Below are positions 16,944-26,828 of a DNA stretch of 64,000 nt, piece after piece (the first letter of the stretch is position 1; every line of letters begins with the position of its first letter). The stretch is from Niabella ginsenosidivorans (GTDB lineage Bacteria; Bacteroidota; Bacteroidia; Chitinophagales; Chitinophagaceae). The DNA lies in assembly GCF_001654455.1 (NCBI RefSeq), contig NZ_CP015772.1, positions 4,774,001 to 4,838,000 on the forward strand, written 5' to 3'. The position numbers and the translations under genes are program-made. Below the pieces are notes generated by a model, which worked only from the letters and a program-made list of their open reading frames with translations, had not been told where the DNA came from and made no database searches.

Positions 16944-18221
16944 TCAGAACTTCCTGAAATCCCATTCACCACGATAGGGCCGGCTGCGCATCTGGTTGGC
17001 AGATTCATTGTCAAAAGCTTCTTTAACAGGATCCCATTTCAGCTTCTTTTGCAGCTCGTAAGCAATGTTCACCGCGTTGCAAACAGTAGCGGTGCGGTGC
17101 CCGGTTTCCACATCACAAATCGGCCTGGAACGTTTTTTTATAGCGTCCACCCAATCCTGGTAATGGTTATCACTGAAGTATAACCGCCTGTCGCTTGTTT
17201 TAAATTTCAGTTGCGCCAGGTTTTCGGGTTGTGTCCTTAAAAAGCTGCGGCTTACTTCTATTTTCCCTTTATCGCCAATAAACTGAATGGAGTTGCCCTC
17301 ACCCCAGTTCTTATGATTTACCTTAATGCCGTTGGCATACATAAAGGACAGTCCTTCTTTTGCACCGGGCCCTTCAGGCGGAATAAATGTTACGGGGCCG
17401 GAATTGTCCATGCCCAGCGCCCATTGCACAATATCAAACATATGGGCACCCCAGTCGGTAATATACCCGCCGCCAAATCCCGCATAACCGCGCCACCAGG
17501 CCCATTCTTTTGCATCAACAGGCGGTGCCAGTATAGCGTTATATCCCCTGTAAAAGGAAGGCCCGATCCAAAGATCCCAGTCAATATAATCCGGGGTAGG
17601 CTCTGTAGGCAGGTCACATTGCTTTACCGGCTCACCAACGGAAACATTGATCTCTGTGATCTTACCGATATATCCATTTGTTACCAGTTCAGCCGCCTGC
17701 CGGAAATTATAGGAAGAGCGCTGCATGCTCCCGGTCTGGAAAACACGTTTGTACTTACGCGTGGCATTTACCATAGCACGGCCTTCGGCAATGGTCAACG
17801 CCAATGGTTTTTCGCAATAAATATCCTTACCGGCTTTTGCAGCATCAATAGCTATCTGCGCATGCCAGTGATCCGGAGTAGCAATAACCACGGCATCAAT
17901 ATCTTTCCGTTCCAGCAGTTCCCGGTAATGTTTGTAGCCTTTTATTTCCGTTTTTACTTTTTTTTCATTTGCCTTTTGGGCAAGGCCGGTAAAGTAATCC
18001 AGCTTTTTTGCATCCACATCGCAGGCGGCAAGCACTAATGTTTCCTTAGGACCGTTAATAGCATTAACAAGATGATGGGATTGTTTTCCCAAACCAATAT
18101 AACCGAGCTGGACACGATCACTTGGGGCCAGGTGCCCCTTGCCACCCAGAACAGAACGGGGCACAATGGTAAACGCCAGGGCGCCCATGGCAGTTTGCTG
18201 AATAAATCTTTTTCTTTTCAT
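16944..18221 (-). CDS. Gfo/Idh/MocA family oxidoreductase, exported
   Basis: The 425-residue protein begins with MKRKRFIQQTAMGALAFTIVPRSVLG, a Tat/Sec-like export signal. The Rossmann motif GYIGLGKQSHH follows at about residue 38, then DVDAKK, VIATPDHWHAQ and the signature CEKPLALTIAEG. A C-terminal domain of the GFO_IDH type includes WGAHMFDIVQWALG. The enzyme is an NAD(P)-dependent sugar dehydrogenase, probably periplasmic; such proteins oxidise glycosides to 3-keto forms. It is divergent from the first susC gene with operator-bearing DNA between. Confidence 0.88.
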   Translation of the reverse strand: MKRKRFIQQTAMGALAFTIVPRSVLGGKGHLAPSDRVQLGYIGLGKQSHHLVNAINGPKETLVLAACDVDAKKLDYFTGLAQKANEKKVKTEIKGYKHYRELLERKDIDAVVIATPDHWHAQIAIDAAKAGKDIYCEKPLALTIAEGRAMVNATRKYKRVFQTGSMQRSSYNFRQAAELVTNGYIGKITEINVSVGEPVKQCDLPTEPTPDYIDWDLWIGPSFYRGYNAILAPPVDAKEWAWWRGYAGFGGGYITDWGAHMFDIVQWALGMDNSGPVTFIPPEGPGAKEGLSFMYANGIKVNHKNWGEGNSIQFIGDKGKIEVSRSFLRTQPENLAQLKFKTSDRRLYFSDNHYQDWVDAIKKRSRPICDVETGHRTATVCNAVNIAYELQKKLKWDPVKEAFDNESANQMRSRPYRGEWDFRKF

Positions 18222-18476
18222 TTTTACAGATTGAGGGAACAGGGCCTTTTATTGTATCAACCGAAATAAAATTTTACAGCATAAAAATACACAAAGAGAA
18301 CTGAAAAGCTTTACCCAAAGTTTCTGATGGTTCAGATGATGACAATGCACAGAAGGAACAGACCGTTTTATTTTTGTAAACCCCTGCTGAACCTGATACG
18401 ATTTCCGCCTTTTCAACAACAGTCCAAAGCCTCTTAAACAACCCGGAACGATCCAAAACCCGGTTTATAGAAAATA

Positions 18477-18490
18477 GCGTTTTTATGCGT
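18477..18490 (+). promoter_or_regulatory. Putative DeoR operator, distal copy
   Basis: GCGTTTTTATGCGT shares its first 12 bases with the sites at 18615 and 27856. It lies 138 bases upstream of the promoter-proximal copy and could serve as an auxiliary operator. Confidence 0.5.
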
Positions 18491-18612
18491 TTTATATGAT
18501 AAAAAATATAAAATAGGCAAATAATATCAACATTTCGATCATCTGACACTTTTCTGAAATACCTTTAAATATTGGTATTTTTTTACTTTTCAAAAAAAAT
18601 AGAAAATTTTTG

Positions 18613-18644
18613 TTGCGTTTTTATGCATTTTTATTATAACTTTC
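18613..18644 (+). promoter_or_regulatory. susC promoter with embedded putative DeoR operator
   Basis: TTG (18613-18615) lies 21 bases before TAACTTTC (18637-18644), a 7 of 8 match to TAnnTTTG. The operator word GCGTTTTTATGC (18615-18626) sits between them, where a bound repressor would block polymerase. The leader to the ATG at 18808 would be about 155 bases. Confidence 0.5.
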
Positions 18645-18807
18645 TGCTACAAAACAGCAGCCAGTGTAAGCAGGATTACAAAAAGAGAAAGTTCGGGCGC
18701 CGTGTGATTGTGCTTCTCCGTTTGTAAAATGATGATGAAATGATTGAATGAGCCTGGTAATACACCGGGCAGTATGATGCCTTTTTTTTTATTATAATAT
18801 TAATAAT

Positions 18808-21800
18808 ATGCTTCTGAAACATTTCCGCAACATAACACTTGCTGTTATCGGCTTCTGTATGGCTCACCCGCTTTATGCCCAGCATAGAGTATTTACCGGC
18901 AAAGTGCTGGATGCTGCAGACAGTAGCCCCCTGAGTGGTGTATCTGTAACTATTAAAGGCACGGAACAGGGTGTTACAACTAAAAAGGACGGCTCGTTCT
19001 CTATCAAAACGGCGGTTGCGGCTCCTTTGCTGGTTGTTTCTTACGTGGGATATAGTCAAAAGGAAACTGCAGCCACCGATTCCTTTCTTACCATTTACCT
19101 GGAGAAGACCACCAGTGAAATGAACGAAGTAGTGGTAACCGCCCTGGGGGTAAAGCGGCAAAAGGCTTCTCTCGGATATGCGGTCAGTGAAGTGAACGGA
19201 AAAGACCTTACACAGGCGCGGGAAGTAAATGTGCTCAACTCGCTGGAAGGAAAGGTAGCCGGGGTAAATGTAAGCGGTATAGCGGGTGGTCCGGGCGCTT
19301 CATCCAATGTCATTATCCGGGGTATTTCCAGCCTTACCCAAACCAATCAGCCCCTGTATGTTATTAATGGCATTCCGGTTGAAAGTCAGCCTAATTCTTC
19401 AGACGGAAGCCAGTACTCCAACGTTCCGGATCTGGGCGATGCCATGAGCAATATTAATCCGGATGATATTGAAACGATCTCTGTGCTAAAGGGTGCCGCA
19501 GCCTCCGCCTTATATGGCTACCGCGCAAAGGCAGGCGTTATTTTAATCACTACCAAAACAGCCAAATCGAACAGCATAGAGCTGAACTCCAATTACGTGG
19601 CAGAAAAGGTGGTGGACTTGACAGACTGGCAATATGTTTACGGGCAGGGCGCCAATAACCTGAAGCCCACTTCACAACTGGTAGCCTTCCAGTCTGGTCA
19701 GTCCAGCTGGGGCGGCAAGCTGGATGGCAGCCCTGTTGTGCAGTTTGATGGTGGTGTACGGCCTTATGTAGCCCAGAAGAACAATCTCCAGAACTTTTAC
19801 AGGACCGGGGGCACTTTTACCAATACCCTTGCATTGAACCGGACTTTTGAGGGAGGCGCTATACGTTTTTCGGCCAGTGATCTTACCAGCCGGTCTATTG
19901 TTCCCAACAGCGGTATCAACCGCCAGACATTTGACCTGTCTGCCAATTATAATCTGACGCCAAGATTTCTTGCAGATGTGCATGCCAATTACATCCTTGA
20001 GCAGGCAAAGAACCGGCCCCTGCTCAGTGATCCGTCCGGGAACTCCAATTATAATGTCATGTTTTTACCCACCAGCGTAGATGTGCGGACGCTTGAAAAA
20101 GCCACCAATCCTGATGGGTCCGAACTGGCTTATTCCCCGTCTGTAAACGCCACCAACCCCTGGTTTGCCGCCGAAAAGTTTATTAACAATACAGAGCGCA
20201 ACCGGTTCATTTCCTCCGTACGGCTTCGTTATACGTTTGATAACGGGGTTTTCCTACAGGGCCGCGCAGGCATAGATAATTATAACGACCATTATTTATC
20301 CGTTGTTCCCACAGGCACAGCTTACAGGCCCAAAGGCTCTATGTCTGAATATAACACCAGCTACAAGGATCTGAACGCAGATCTTCTTGCCGGAAAAGAT
20401 TTTAAGCTCTCCCCCGACCTGACCATAACGCCTAACCTGGGCGCCAGCTACCGCCGTACAAAATCGGCCGAATATGAAAATCATGGGGAAACGTTCCAGA
20501 TTCCCTTTGTATATAATATCCTGAACACATCTGTAAAAACGGTCTATTACCTTCCCTCTGACCAGGAAGTGCAAAGCGTGTACGGCACCCTGGATCTTGC
20601 CTATAAAAATTACCTGTACCTGACCGGTTCCGGAAGAAACGACTGGTTCTCTACACTGGCTACACCGGGAACCAATAATAAAGTCGGCGTTTTTTACCCT
20701 TCTGTAAGCGGCTCTTTTATATTTTCCGAGCTGCTGAAGCCCAACGAATGGTTCAGCTACGGAAAACTAAGGGCTGGCTATGCAGAAGTAGGACAGGCTA
20801 CCGCTCCTTACCAGACGCAGCTCAGCTACATCTTTGCCGGCACCACCTTTAACGGGCTGCCGCAGGGCCTCATCAATAACTCAGACATTCCCAACTCTTC
20901 CTTAAAACCTTCACTGGCAAAGGAACTGGAGATCGGAACCGAGCTTGGATTTTTTCACAACCGTCTGAACCTGGATCTGAGTTGGTACAACAAAAAATCA
21001 TCCAATGAAATCCTGAGCGCACCGGCTTCCATTGCTTCCGGTTATGGAGGCGCTGTTTTAAATATCGGCCAGTTGCAAAACAAAGGCTGGGAACTTCTAT
21101 TATCCGGTACGCCGGTAAAGGGGAGCAGTTTTACCTGGAAAACAGCCCTGAACGGTTCCGTAAATAATAACAAGGTGCTTGCCCTGGCTAACAATCAGTC
21201 TTCACTGGCCGTTGGTACCTCCAGCACTGCTGTTGGATTCATTCAGCAGATCGTTGGGTTACCCGCCAACCAGATCATGGCATATGATTACAAATATGAC
21301 GATGCCGGCAATATTATAAAGACCGCCAGCGGCGTACCGGCCAGAGGGTTGCTGAAGCCTTATGGATCTGCCTATGCCAAATGGATGGCCGGTTTCAGCA
21401 ATGATCTTTACTATAAACATTTTCACCTGTCCTTTCTTATTGACGGGAAGTTTGGCGGCAAACTGTTTTCAGGAACCGATTACCGCGGATATACATTTGG
21501 CTTGTCCAAGGCAACGCTGGTAAACCGCGAAGGCACTTTTGGCAATAACCTGGATGCCGCTACCTATTACAGTACTCTGGCATCCAATGTTTCAAAATTA
21601 TTTGTAGAAGATGCCGGTTTTATAAAATTCAGATCGGTGGTGCTGGAATACACGTTCCCCTCCGGACTGTTTGGAAAGGGCATTAAAGGCGCTTCTCTCA
21701 GCATTGTGGGCCGAAATCTGTTTTACCTGATGCGCAAAACAGAAAATGTGGACCCCGAATCGAGCTTTTCTCCTACCGCGTATGGGCTTGAGCTGGGCGG

Positions 21801-21849
21801 TGTGCCCTCCACGCGCACATTTGGCGCCAACCTGAATTTAAAATTTTAA
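18808..21849 (+). CDS. SusC-like TonB-dependent outer-membrane transporter (first locus)
   Basis: The 1013-residue protein has a signal peptide ending at YAQ, a carboxypeptidase-regulatory-like beta domain (VFTGKVLDAADSSPLSGVSVTIKG), a connector with EVVVTALGVKRQ, and the plug domain (GVNVSGIAGGPGASSNVIIRG, PLYVINGIPVE, VLKGAAASALYG, GVILITTK). The rest is the 22-strand barrel. SusC proteins import glycan oligomers across the outer membrane using TonB energy and a SusD lid. The susD partner starts 23 bases downstream. Upstream operator copies suggest repression by the DeoR protein encoded at 26823-27596. Confidence 0.93.
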   Translation: MLLKHFRNITLAVIGFCMAHPLYAQHRVFTGKVLDAADSSPLSGVSVTIKGTEQGVTTKKDGSFSIKTAVAAPLLVVSYVGYSQKETAATDSFLTIYLEKTTSEMNEVVVTALGVKRQKASLGYAVSEVNGKDLTQAREVNVLNSLEGKVAGVNVSGIAGGPGASSNVIIRGISSLTQTNQPLYVINGIPVESQPNSSDGSQYSNVPDLGDAMSNINPDDIETISVLKGAAASALYGYRAKAGVILITTKTAKSNSIELNSNYVAEKVVDLTDWQYVYGQGANNLKPTSQLVAFQSGQSSWGGKLDGSPVVQFDGGVRPYVAQKNNLQNFYRTGGTFTNTLALNRTFEGGAIRFSASDLTSRSIVPNSGINRQTFDLSANYNLTPRFLADVHANYILEQAKNRPLLSDPSGNSNYNVMFLPTSVDVRTLEKATNPDGSELAYSPSVNATNPWFAAEKFINNTERNRFISSVRLRYTFDNGVFLQGRAGIDNYNDHYLSVVPTGTAYRPKGSMSEYNTSYKDLNADLLAGKDFKLSPDLTITPNLGASYRRTKSAEYENHGETFQIPFVYNILNTSVKTVYYLPSDQEVQSVYGTLDLAYKNYLYLTGSGRNDWFSTLATPGTNNKVGVFYPSVSGSFIFSELLKPNEWFSYGKLRAGYAEVGQATAPYQTQLSYIFAGTTFNGLPQGLINNSDIPNSSLKPSLAKELEIGTELGFFHNRLNLDLSWYNKKSSNEILSAPASIASGYGGAVLNIGQLQNKGWELLLSGTPVKGSSFTWKTALNGSVNNNKVLALANNQSSLAVGTSSTAVGFIQQIVGLPANQIMAYDYKYDDAGNIIKTASGVPARGLLKPYGSAYAKWMAGFSNDLYYKHFHLSFLIDGKFGGKLFSGTDYRGYTFGLSKATLVNREGTFGNNLDAATYYSTLASNVSKLFVEDAGFIKFRSVVLEYTFPSGLFGKGIKGASLSIVGRNLFYLMRKTENVDPESSFSPTAYGLELGGVPSTRTFGANLNLKF

Positions 21850-21872
21850 ACGCGTTCCAAAAAATTACAGCA

Positions 21873-23462
21873 ATGAAAAAATCAGCTTTATATATTATTT
21901 CTGCTTCCGTGCTTTTTTTACAGGCCGCCTGCACAAAAAATTTCGACAGGATCAATACTAACCCGGCTACTTACAATGAGCAGAATTTTGACCCAAACTA
22001 CCTGCTTACGACCGCTCAGGTAGCTTATACCGGCAGCTACGACTTTGCCTATGACACCTGGCGCGCCAATCTTATTTACTGTTCCGGCATGATACAGGGC
22101 TTTGCAACCGTGCTGTCCTACTGGGGCGGAGATAAGTATACGCTGAACGAAGGATATACGGCTGCCTACTGGGGGTTCAGCGGCGATGGCGCATATTCCG
22201 AACAATTAAAACCTATTGCGGATATTCTGCAAACAACAAAAGACAAGCCCCAATACAAAAATCTTTACCAGATTGCGCACATTATGCGCTCCTTGATTGT
22301 TGAGCGCATTACGGATCTTTACGGCGATTGCCCCTATTCAGAAGCCGGTTTGGGTTATTATGATAAAAATTATTTTCCGAAATACGACAAACAGCAGGAT
22401 ATTTACAAGGGTATGCTGCAGGAAGTAAGTGATGCTGTTGCTGCGCTGGATTCATCGGCAGACAAGCCTTCCGGCGATGTTATTTACAATGGCGATATTG
22501 AAAAATGGAAACGGTTTGGCAATACCCTTATTTTGAGGATGGCAATGCGGCTTACAAAAGCAGACCCTGCAACCGCAAAAACCTGGGTACAGAAAGTTGT
22601 GGGAAAAACAATGACCGATAATACAGATAATGCATTCATCAACGGGGATGAAACCGGTGGTTTGTCTACCATTAACCGCAACAGCCTGGTGCTGCTGGGC
22701 GATGGCGGCCAGGAGCCCTATTATGTAAAATGGTCCAACACCTTCATCAATTTCCTGAAATCCAACAATGATCCGCGCCTTGGTAAAATAGCCGTGATCC
22801 GGTTATATACGGACGCAAACAGTACCACACAAAATCCCGGCTATAGCGCAGACCCTTCCAAACAAAAAGGAATGCCCAACGGAAAAGACCTGAGCGGTAT
22901 TGCCGGAAGAGATATTTCCACAGACCCTTCTTATACGGGTATGCCGGATTATTCTTCCCCACATCCGGGCATGATCAAAAATAACGGCCCTACCTTCCTT
23001 TTAATTTATCCTGAAGCGGAACTGCTTTGGGCAGAAGCAGCACAACGTTTTGGCATTGGAGGCAGTGCCGCAACCCATTACAATAACGGGGTTACCGCGG
23101 CCATGACCTATCTGGCGCAATATGATCCAAAATTAACGATCAGCGTTTCCGATGCCGGCACTTACCTGGCGGCGCATCCGTATAATGCCGGCCAGGGACT
23201 GCAGATGATCAATACGCAATACTGGGCATTAACCAACACTATGCTGGATTTTTATGAATCATGGTCAAACTGGAGAAGAAGCGGCTACCCGCAATTAACA
23301 CCGGTAAATGCGCCCAATAACGCAACAAACGGACAGATACCGAGGCGGTTCCCTTATCCCCTGGCAGAATCCAATGTGAACCCATCCAATTATCAGGCGG
23401 CTTCCGATGCCGTTCCCGGGGGCGACAATTTACTGGGACGCGTATGGTGGGACGCACAATAA
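21873..23462 (+). CDS. SusD/RagB-like outer-membrane lipoprotein (first locus)
   Basis: The 529-residue protein has a lipoprotein signal (LFLQAAC, Cys20) and is alpha-helical with TPR-like features of the SusD-like type 2 group: INTNPATYNEQNFDPNYLL near the N terminus, RSLIVERITDLYGDCPYSEA, and LLIYPEAELLWAEAAQRFG, followed by FYESWSNWRRSGYPQLTP. SusD proteins bind oligosaccharides on the cell surface and cap the SusC barrel. It lies between its susC partner and the GH9-type hydrolase gene (30-base gap), as expected for a polysaccharide-utilisation operon. Confidence 0.93.
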   Translation: MKKSALYIISASVLFLQAACTKNFDRINTNPATYNEQNFDPNYLLTTAQVAYTGSYDFAYDTWRANLIYCSGMIQGFATVLSYWGGDKYTLNEGYTAAYWGFSGDGAYSEQLKPIADILQTTKDKPQYKNLYQIAHIMRSLIVERITDLYGDCPYSEAGLGYYDKNYFPKYDKQQDIYKGMLQEVSDAVAALDSSADKPSGDVIYNGDIEKWKRFGNTLILRMAMRLTKADPATAKTWVQKVVGKTMTDNTDNAFINGDETGGLSTINRNSLVLLGDGGQEPYYVKWSNTFINFLKSNNDPRLGKIAVIRLYTDANSTTQNPGYSADPSKQKGMPNGKDLSGIAGRDISTDPSYTGMPDYSSPHPGMIKNNGPTFLLIYPEAELLWAEAAQRFGIGGSAATHYNNGVTAAMTYLAQYDPKLTISVSDAGTYLAAHPYNAGQGLQMINTQYWALTNTMLDFYESWSNWRRSGYPQLTPVNAPNNATNGQIPRRFPYPLAESNVNPSNYQAASDAVPGGDNLLGRVWWDAQ

Positions 23463-23492
23463 CTCATTTACTAAAAAACAGGAACAGCCATT

Positions 23493-25997
23493 ATGTATTT
23501 TTGGAGATCATTTTTTCTTTTTATTTTATTATTTCCCGGCATGGCAATAAAAACATTTGCCGCCGATGAGTGGATCCGCATCAATCAGCTGGGATATATT
23601 CCCAAAGGTATCAAGGTTGCAGTGTGGGCCTCAAAGAACAATGCTATACCCAAAAACTTTCAATTGGTCAGTACACAAACCGGTTCGGTGATTTTTTCGG
23701 GTGTTACAGGCGCGCCTTTTGGTGCTTACGGCCCTTTTTCCCAAACCCTGCGGTTGAATTTTTCCGCATTCCATACACCCGGCACCTATTATCTTACCTG
23801 CGGAAATGCCCGGTCGCCTGTCTTTACCATTGGCGATGATGTATATGCAGGGATCGCCGATTTCGGGCTGCGCTACTTAAGACAGCAGCGGAGCGGATTC
23901 AATCCCTTTTTAAAAGACAGTTGTCACACGCACGATGGTTATACCATGTATGGCCCGATGCCGGATACCACCCGCATTAATGTATGGGGCGGCTGGCATG
24001 ATGCAACAGATTACCTGCAGTATGTGACCACTTCTGCAAATGCTACTTTTCACCTGCTGTCCGCCTACAGGGATTTTCCCGGGATCTTTACGGATCATTA
24101 CCAGGCAAACGGACTGGAAGGCAGCAACGGCATGGCAGATGTATTAGACGAAGCCAAATGGGGGCTTGACTGGCTGCTGAAAATGCATCCCCGTAAAGAC
24201 TGGATGTTTAATCAACTGGCGGATGACCGCGACCATCATGGTTTCCGCCTGCCTGATGAAGATTCTGTGGACTATGGCGTGGGCCCCGGGCTGGGGCGGC
24301 CTGTTTACTTTGCCACCGGAAAACCCCAGGGTTTGGGAAAATACAAAAACCGGACAACCGGCGTTGCTTCTACCGCCGGTAAGTTCAGCAGCGTCTTTGC
24401 TTTGGCCGCCATCATTTATCAAAACAATCCTTCCCTGGCTTCCCTGTTTAAAGAGCGGTCCCTGTCTGCTTATGAAATGGGGCTTGCAAAACCCGGTGCC
24501 TGCCAGACAGCGCCCAACCGGGAACCTTATTTCTATGAGGAGGATAACTGGACAGACGATATGGAGCTGGCTGCCGCAGAGCTTTACAGCCTCACCGGAG
24601 AAAAAAGCTATTATACACAATCGATCCGGTATAGCAAAGAGGAAAAAGTAACGCCCTGGATGGGGCAGGATACCGCCCGTCATTACCAATGGTACCCTTT
24701 CCACAATTTCGGACATTATGAGCTGGCCAAAGAAGCAGCGGCACCGGAAAACAAAACGATAACCAGCTATTACAAAGAAGGCATTGAGCGGGTATGGAAC
24801 AAAGCCAGGAAAAACGCTTTTTACCGGGGTGTTCCCTTTATCTGGTGCTCCAACAACCTCAACACGTCTTTTGCCATACAATGTTACCTGTATAGGCAAC
24901 TGAGCGGAGATAACCGGTTTGATGAGCTGGCCCAGGCCTGCTTTGACTGGCTCTTTGGATGCAACCCATGGGGAACGGGCATGGTGTATGGATTACCGGC
25001 AGGTGGTGATACGCCCGCCGATCCGCACTCCTCATTTTCCCAGCTGAAGCATTATCCCCTTGATGGGGGCATGGTCGACGGTCCTGTATACGGCAGCATC
25101 TTCAAAAACCTCAGGGGATTAAAATTGATGCATGAGGATCCCTATGCCGCTTTTCAATCGGATTATGTGGTGTATCATGATGATTCCGGCGATTACAGCA
25201 CCAATGAGCCTACAACAGACGGAACCGCCTCGCTGGTGTACCTGATGGCCGCAAAGGAAGCGGAAGCCCGTAACCTTTCAGGGAATAATACCGTTACGGC
25301 TTATGGAGGGATCATAAGAGGAGACACGACTAAAAAAAATATTGCGCTGGTTTTTACCGGGGATGAATTTGGAGACGGCATTTACTCCATTGCCCGAACC
25401 CTGCAAACAAGAAAGATCCATGCCTCTTTTTTCCTCACCGGTAATTTTTACCGGAACCCTTCTTTTAAAAAAGGCATACAACTGCTGCAAAAGGACAGTA
25501 ACTACCTGGGCTCGCATTCAGACCGGCATCCCTTGTATTGCGACTGGACCAACCGGGACAGCCTGCTGATCTCGCGCAGGCAGTTTTTGAACGATTTAAC
25601 AGCAGCTTACCAGGAACTGAAACAATGGAACATTACCCCCAAGGAGGCTCCTTATTTTTTACCGGCCTATGAATGGTACAATGATTCGATTGCCGCATGG
25701 ACAAAAGACTTTGGTTTACAGCTGGTCAACTTTACACCGGGTACGCGGAGCAATGCAGATTATACTTTTCCCAAAATGGGAGAAAAATATGTGCCCGGTG
25801 ACACCATTTATAACAGCATCCTTCATTATGAAAAAAAAAGCCCTTCCGGGTTAAACGGTTTTATACTGCTGCTGCATATTGGTACTGACCCGGACCGTAC
25901 GGATAAATTCTATGACCGCCTGCCCCAACTCATTGACGCACTCAGAGAAAAAGGCTACCGGTTCCTGCGGATCGATCAGCTGTTGAAGGAGCAATGA
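23493..25997 (+). CDS. GH9 glycoside hydrolase fused to NodB-like polysaccharide deacetylase
   Basis: The 834-residue protein has a signal peptide (cut near FAAD, 24), a CelD-type Ig-like domain (25-112), a GH9 (alpha/alpha)6 barrel (about 118-595) and a C-terminal NodB-like domain (about 612-832). GH9 catalytic features are GGWHDATDY (Asp170, Asp173) and YHDDSGDYSTNEPTTDG (acid Glu572). The NodB part has Asp624 in FTGDEFGDG, His675 and His679 in HSDRH, and His795 in LLLHIGTDP, enough for metal binding, although the usual TFDDGP and RxPY motifs are altered. An attractive inference is N-deacetylation coupled to exo-glucosaminidase action on GlcNAc-containing oligomers; GH9 cellulase activity is the alternative. 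Confidence 0.85.
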   Translation: MYFWRSFFLFILLFPGMAIKTFAADEWIRINQLGYIPKGIKVAVWASKNNAIPKNFQLVSTQTGSVIFSGVTGAPFGAYGPFSQTLRLNFSAFHTPGTYYLTCGNARSPVFTIGDDVYAGIADFGLRYLRQQRSGFNPFLKDSCHTHDGYTMYGPMPDTTRINVWGGWHDATDYLQYVTTSANATFHLLSAYRDFPGIFTDHYQANGLEGSNGMADVLDEAKWGLDWLLKMHPRKDWMFNQLADDRDHHGFRLPDEDSVDYGVGPGLGRPVYFATGKPQGLGKYKNRTTGVASTAGKFSSVFALAAIIYQNNPSLASLFKERSLSAYEMGLAKPGACQTAPNREPYFYEEDNWTDDMELAAAELYSLTGEKSYYTQSIRYSKEEKVTPWMGQDTARHYQWYPFHNFGHYELAKEAAAPENKTITSYYKEGIERVWNKARKNAFYRGVPFIWCSNNLNTSFAIQCYLYRQLSGDNRFDELAQACFDWLFGCNPWGTGMVYGLPAGGDTPADPHSSFSQLKHYPLDGGMVDGPVYGSIFKNLRGLKLMHEDPYAAFQSDYVVYHDDSGDYSTNEPTTDGTASLVYLMAAKEAEARNLSGNNTVTAYGGIIRGDTTKKNIALVFTGDEFGDGIYSIARTLQTRKIHASFFLTGNFYRNPSFKKGIQLLQKDSNYLGSHSDRHPLYCDWTNRDSLLISRRQFLNDLTAAYQELKQWNITPKEAPYFLPAYEWYNDSIAAWTKDFGLQLVNFTPGTRSNADYTFPKMGEKYVPGDTIYNSILHYEKKSPSGLNGFILLLHIGTDPDRTDKFYDRLPQLIDALREKGYRFLRIDQLLKEQ

Positions 25998-26060
25998 GCG
26001 TTGAGAAATAGTTATCAGCTTTTAGCAATTAGTACCTCATGGTCATATAAAAACAGACGG

Positions 26061-26828
26061 ATGAAAAAAATATTCCTTTTTATAGCAACCGGTTTTTTAA
26101 TGATGGCCGCCAGCGGGCAGGTAAAGCTGCCGGCGGCTTATCTTAAAGACAGCTTTCCCGTATTGGTCAGTCATTGCAAAGCTGTTCTGGATAAGGCATA
26201 CATGGCGCAGAAGCTGATAGCAACAACGGATACCTTACCCGGCTGGGAGGGTTTTCCGGTAAAGCTGTATCAATATAAAACAGGCAATGACCTGTATACC
26301 GGTCAGCCCAAGACAGGGATGGTCTATTTGCTGAATCCTTCTCCTCAAAAGCTGGCGCTGTGGATCGCCACGGCCTGCTGGATCGCCAAAGGGTCAGTGG
26401 CCGGCCGCTATACAGATTCCCTGCTTGCGTGGATCAACAGGCAATCCAATGCCCAGTTTCCGGTAAAAGGCGTGGTTTATGAAGATCAGTATACAAATGA
26501 CTTCCAGGAGCCTTATGTTTTCAAGGATGGAGTTACGGTGTATGTAAAAGACAGTACGATGTTCCCAAAAGACAAGACCTGTACACCGGAGCAACTGGCA
26601 TTTTACCTGCGGTTAACCAATGATGACCTGAAACCGCAAACGGGGCAATATGCCCGTATTGCAAGCACCCGGCGCGAAGATTATATTGCTAACGGGGGCA
26701 CAGAAGCTGTAGGCGATGCCGGCAACCGGAAAATAAAATGGCTGGATGTAGTACGTGATCTTTATAAAAAAGCCTGGAACTCCGATGAAAATGAACTCAT
26801 CATTTTCTGGGCAAAAGATCACTTATAA
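26061..26828 (+). CDS. Secreted protein of unknown function in the GH9 operon
   Basis: I do not recognise this 255-residue protein. It starts at ATG 26061 with a clear signal peptide (MKKIFLFIATGFLMMAASG, then Q). The frame is open 20 codons further upstream, but those residues lack signal-peptide character. The mature part is of mixed charge, with aromatic-rich segments such as LPGWEGFPVKLYQYKTGNDLY and KLALWIATACWIAKG, and no membrane segment after the signal. It lies 63 bases after the GH9 gene and ends 6 bases inside the convergent DeoR gene. It probably acts in the periplasm on the same substrate; an enzyme or binding role cannot be told apart. Confidence 0.7.
   Translation: MKKIFLFIATGFLMMAASGQVKLPAAYLKDSFPVLVSHCKAVLDKAYMAQKLIATTDTLPGWEGFPVKLYQYKTGNDLYTGQPKTGMVYLLNPSPQKLALWIATACWIAKGSVAGRYTDSLLAWINRQSNAQFPVKGVVYEDQYTNDFQEPYVFKDGVTVYVKDSTMFPKDKTCTPEQLAFYLRLTNDDLKPQTGQYARIASTRREDYIANGGTEAVGDAGNRKIKWLDVVRDLYKKAWNSDENELIIFWAKDHL

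Larger units (their letters stand above)
18222..18807. other. Divergent intergenic region upstream of the first susC gene
   Basis: This 586-base AT-rich region separates the Gfo/Idh gene from susC. It holds two copies of GCGTTTTTATGC (18477 and 18615), a predicted promoter and a run of nine T (18782-18790) in the susC leader. No coding sequence is supported. Confidence 0.6.

Noticed and set aside
17313-18038. Long open frame antisense to the Gfo/Idh gene
   Set aside because: It lies fully within a well-supported gene on the other strand and its translation resembles no protein.
24144-24899. Long open frame antisense to the GH9-NodB gene
   Set aside because: The GH9 motifs on the plus strand explain this DNA; the antisense protein lacks any recognisable domain.
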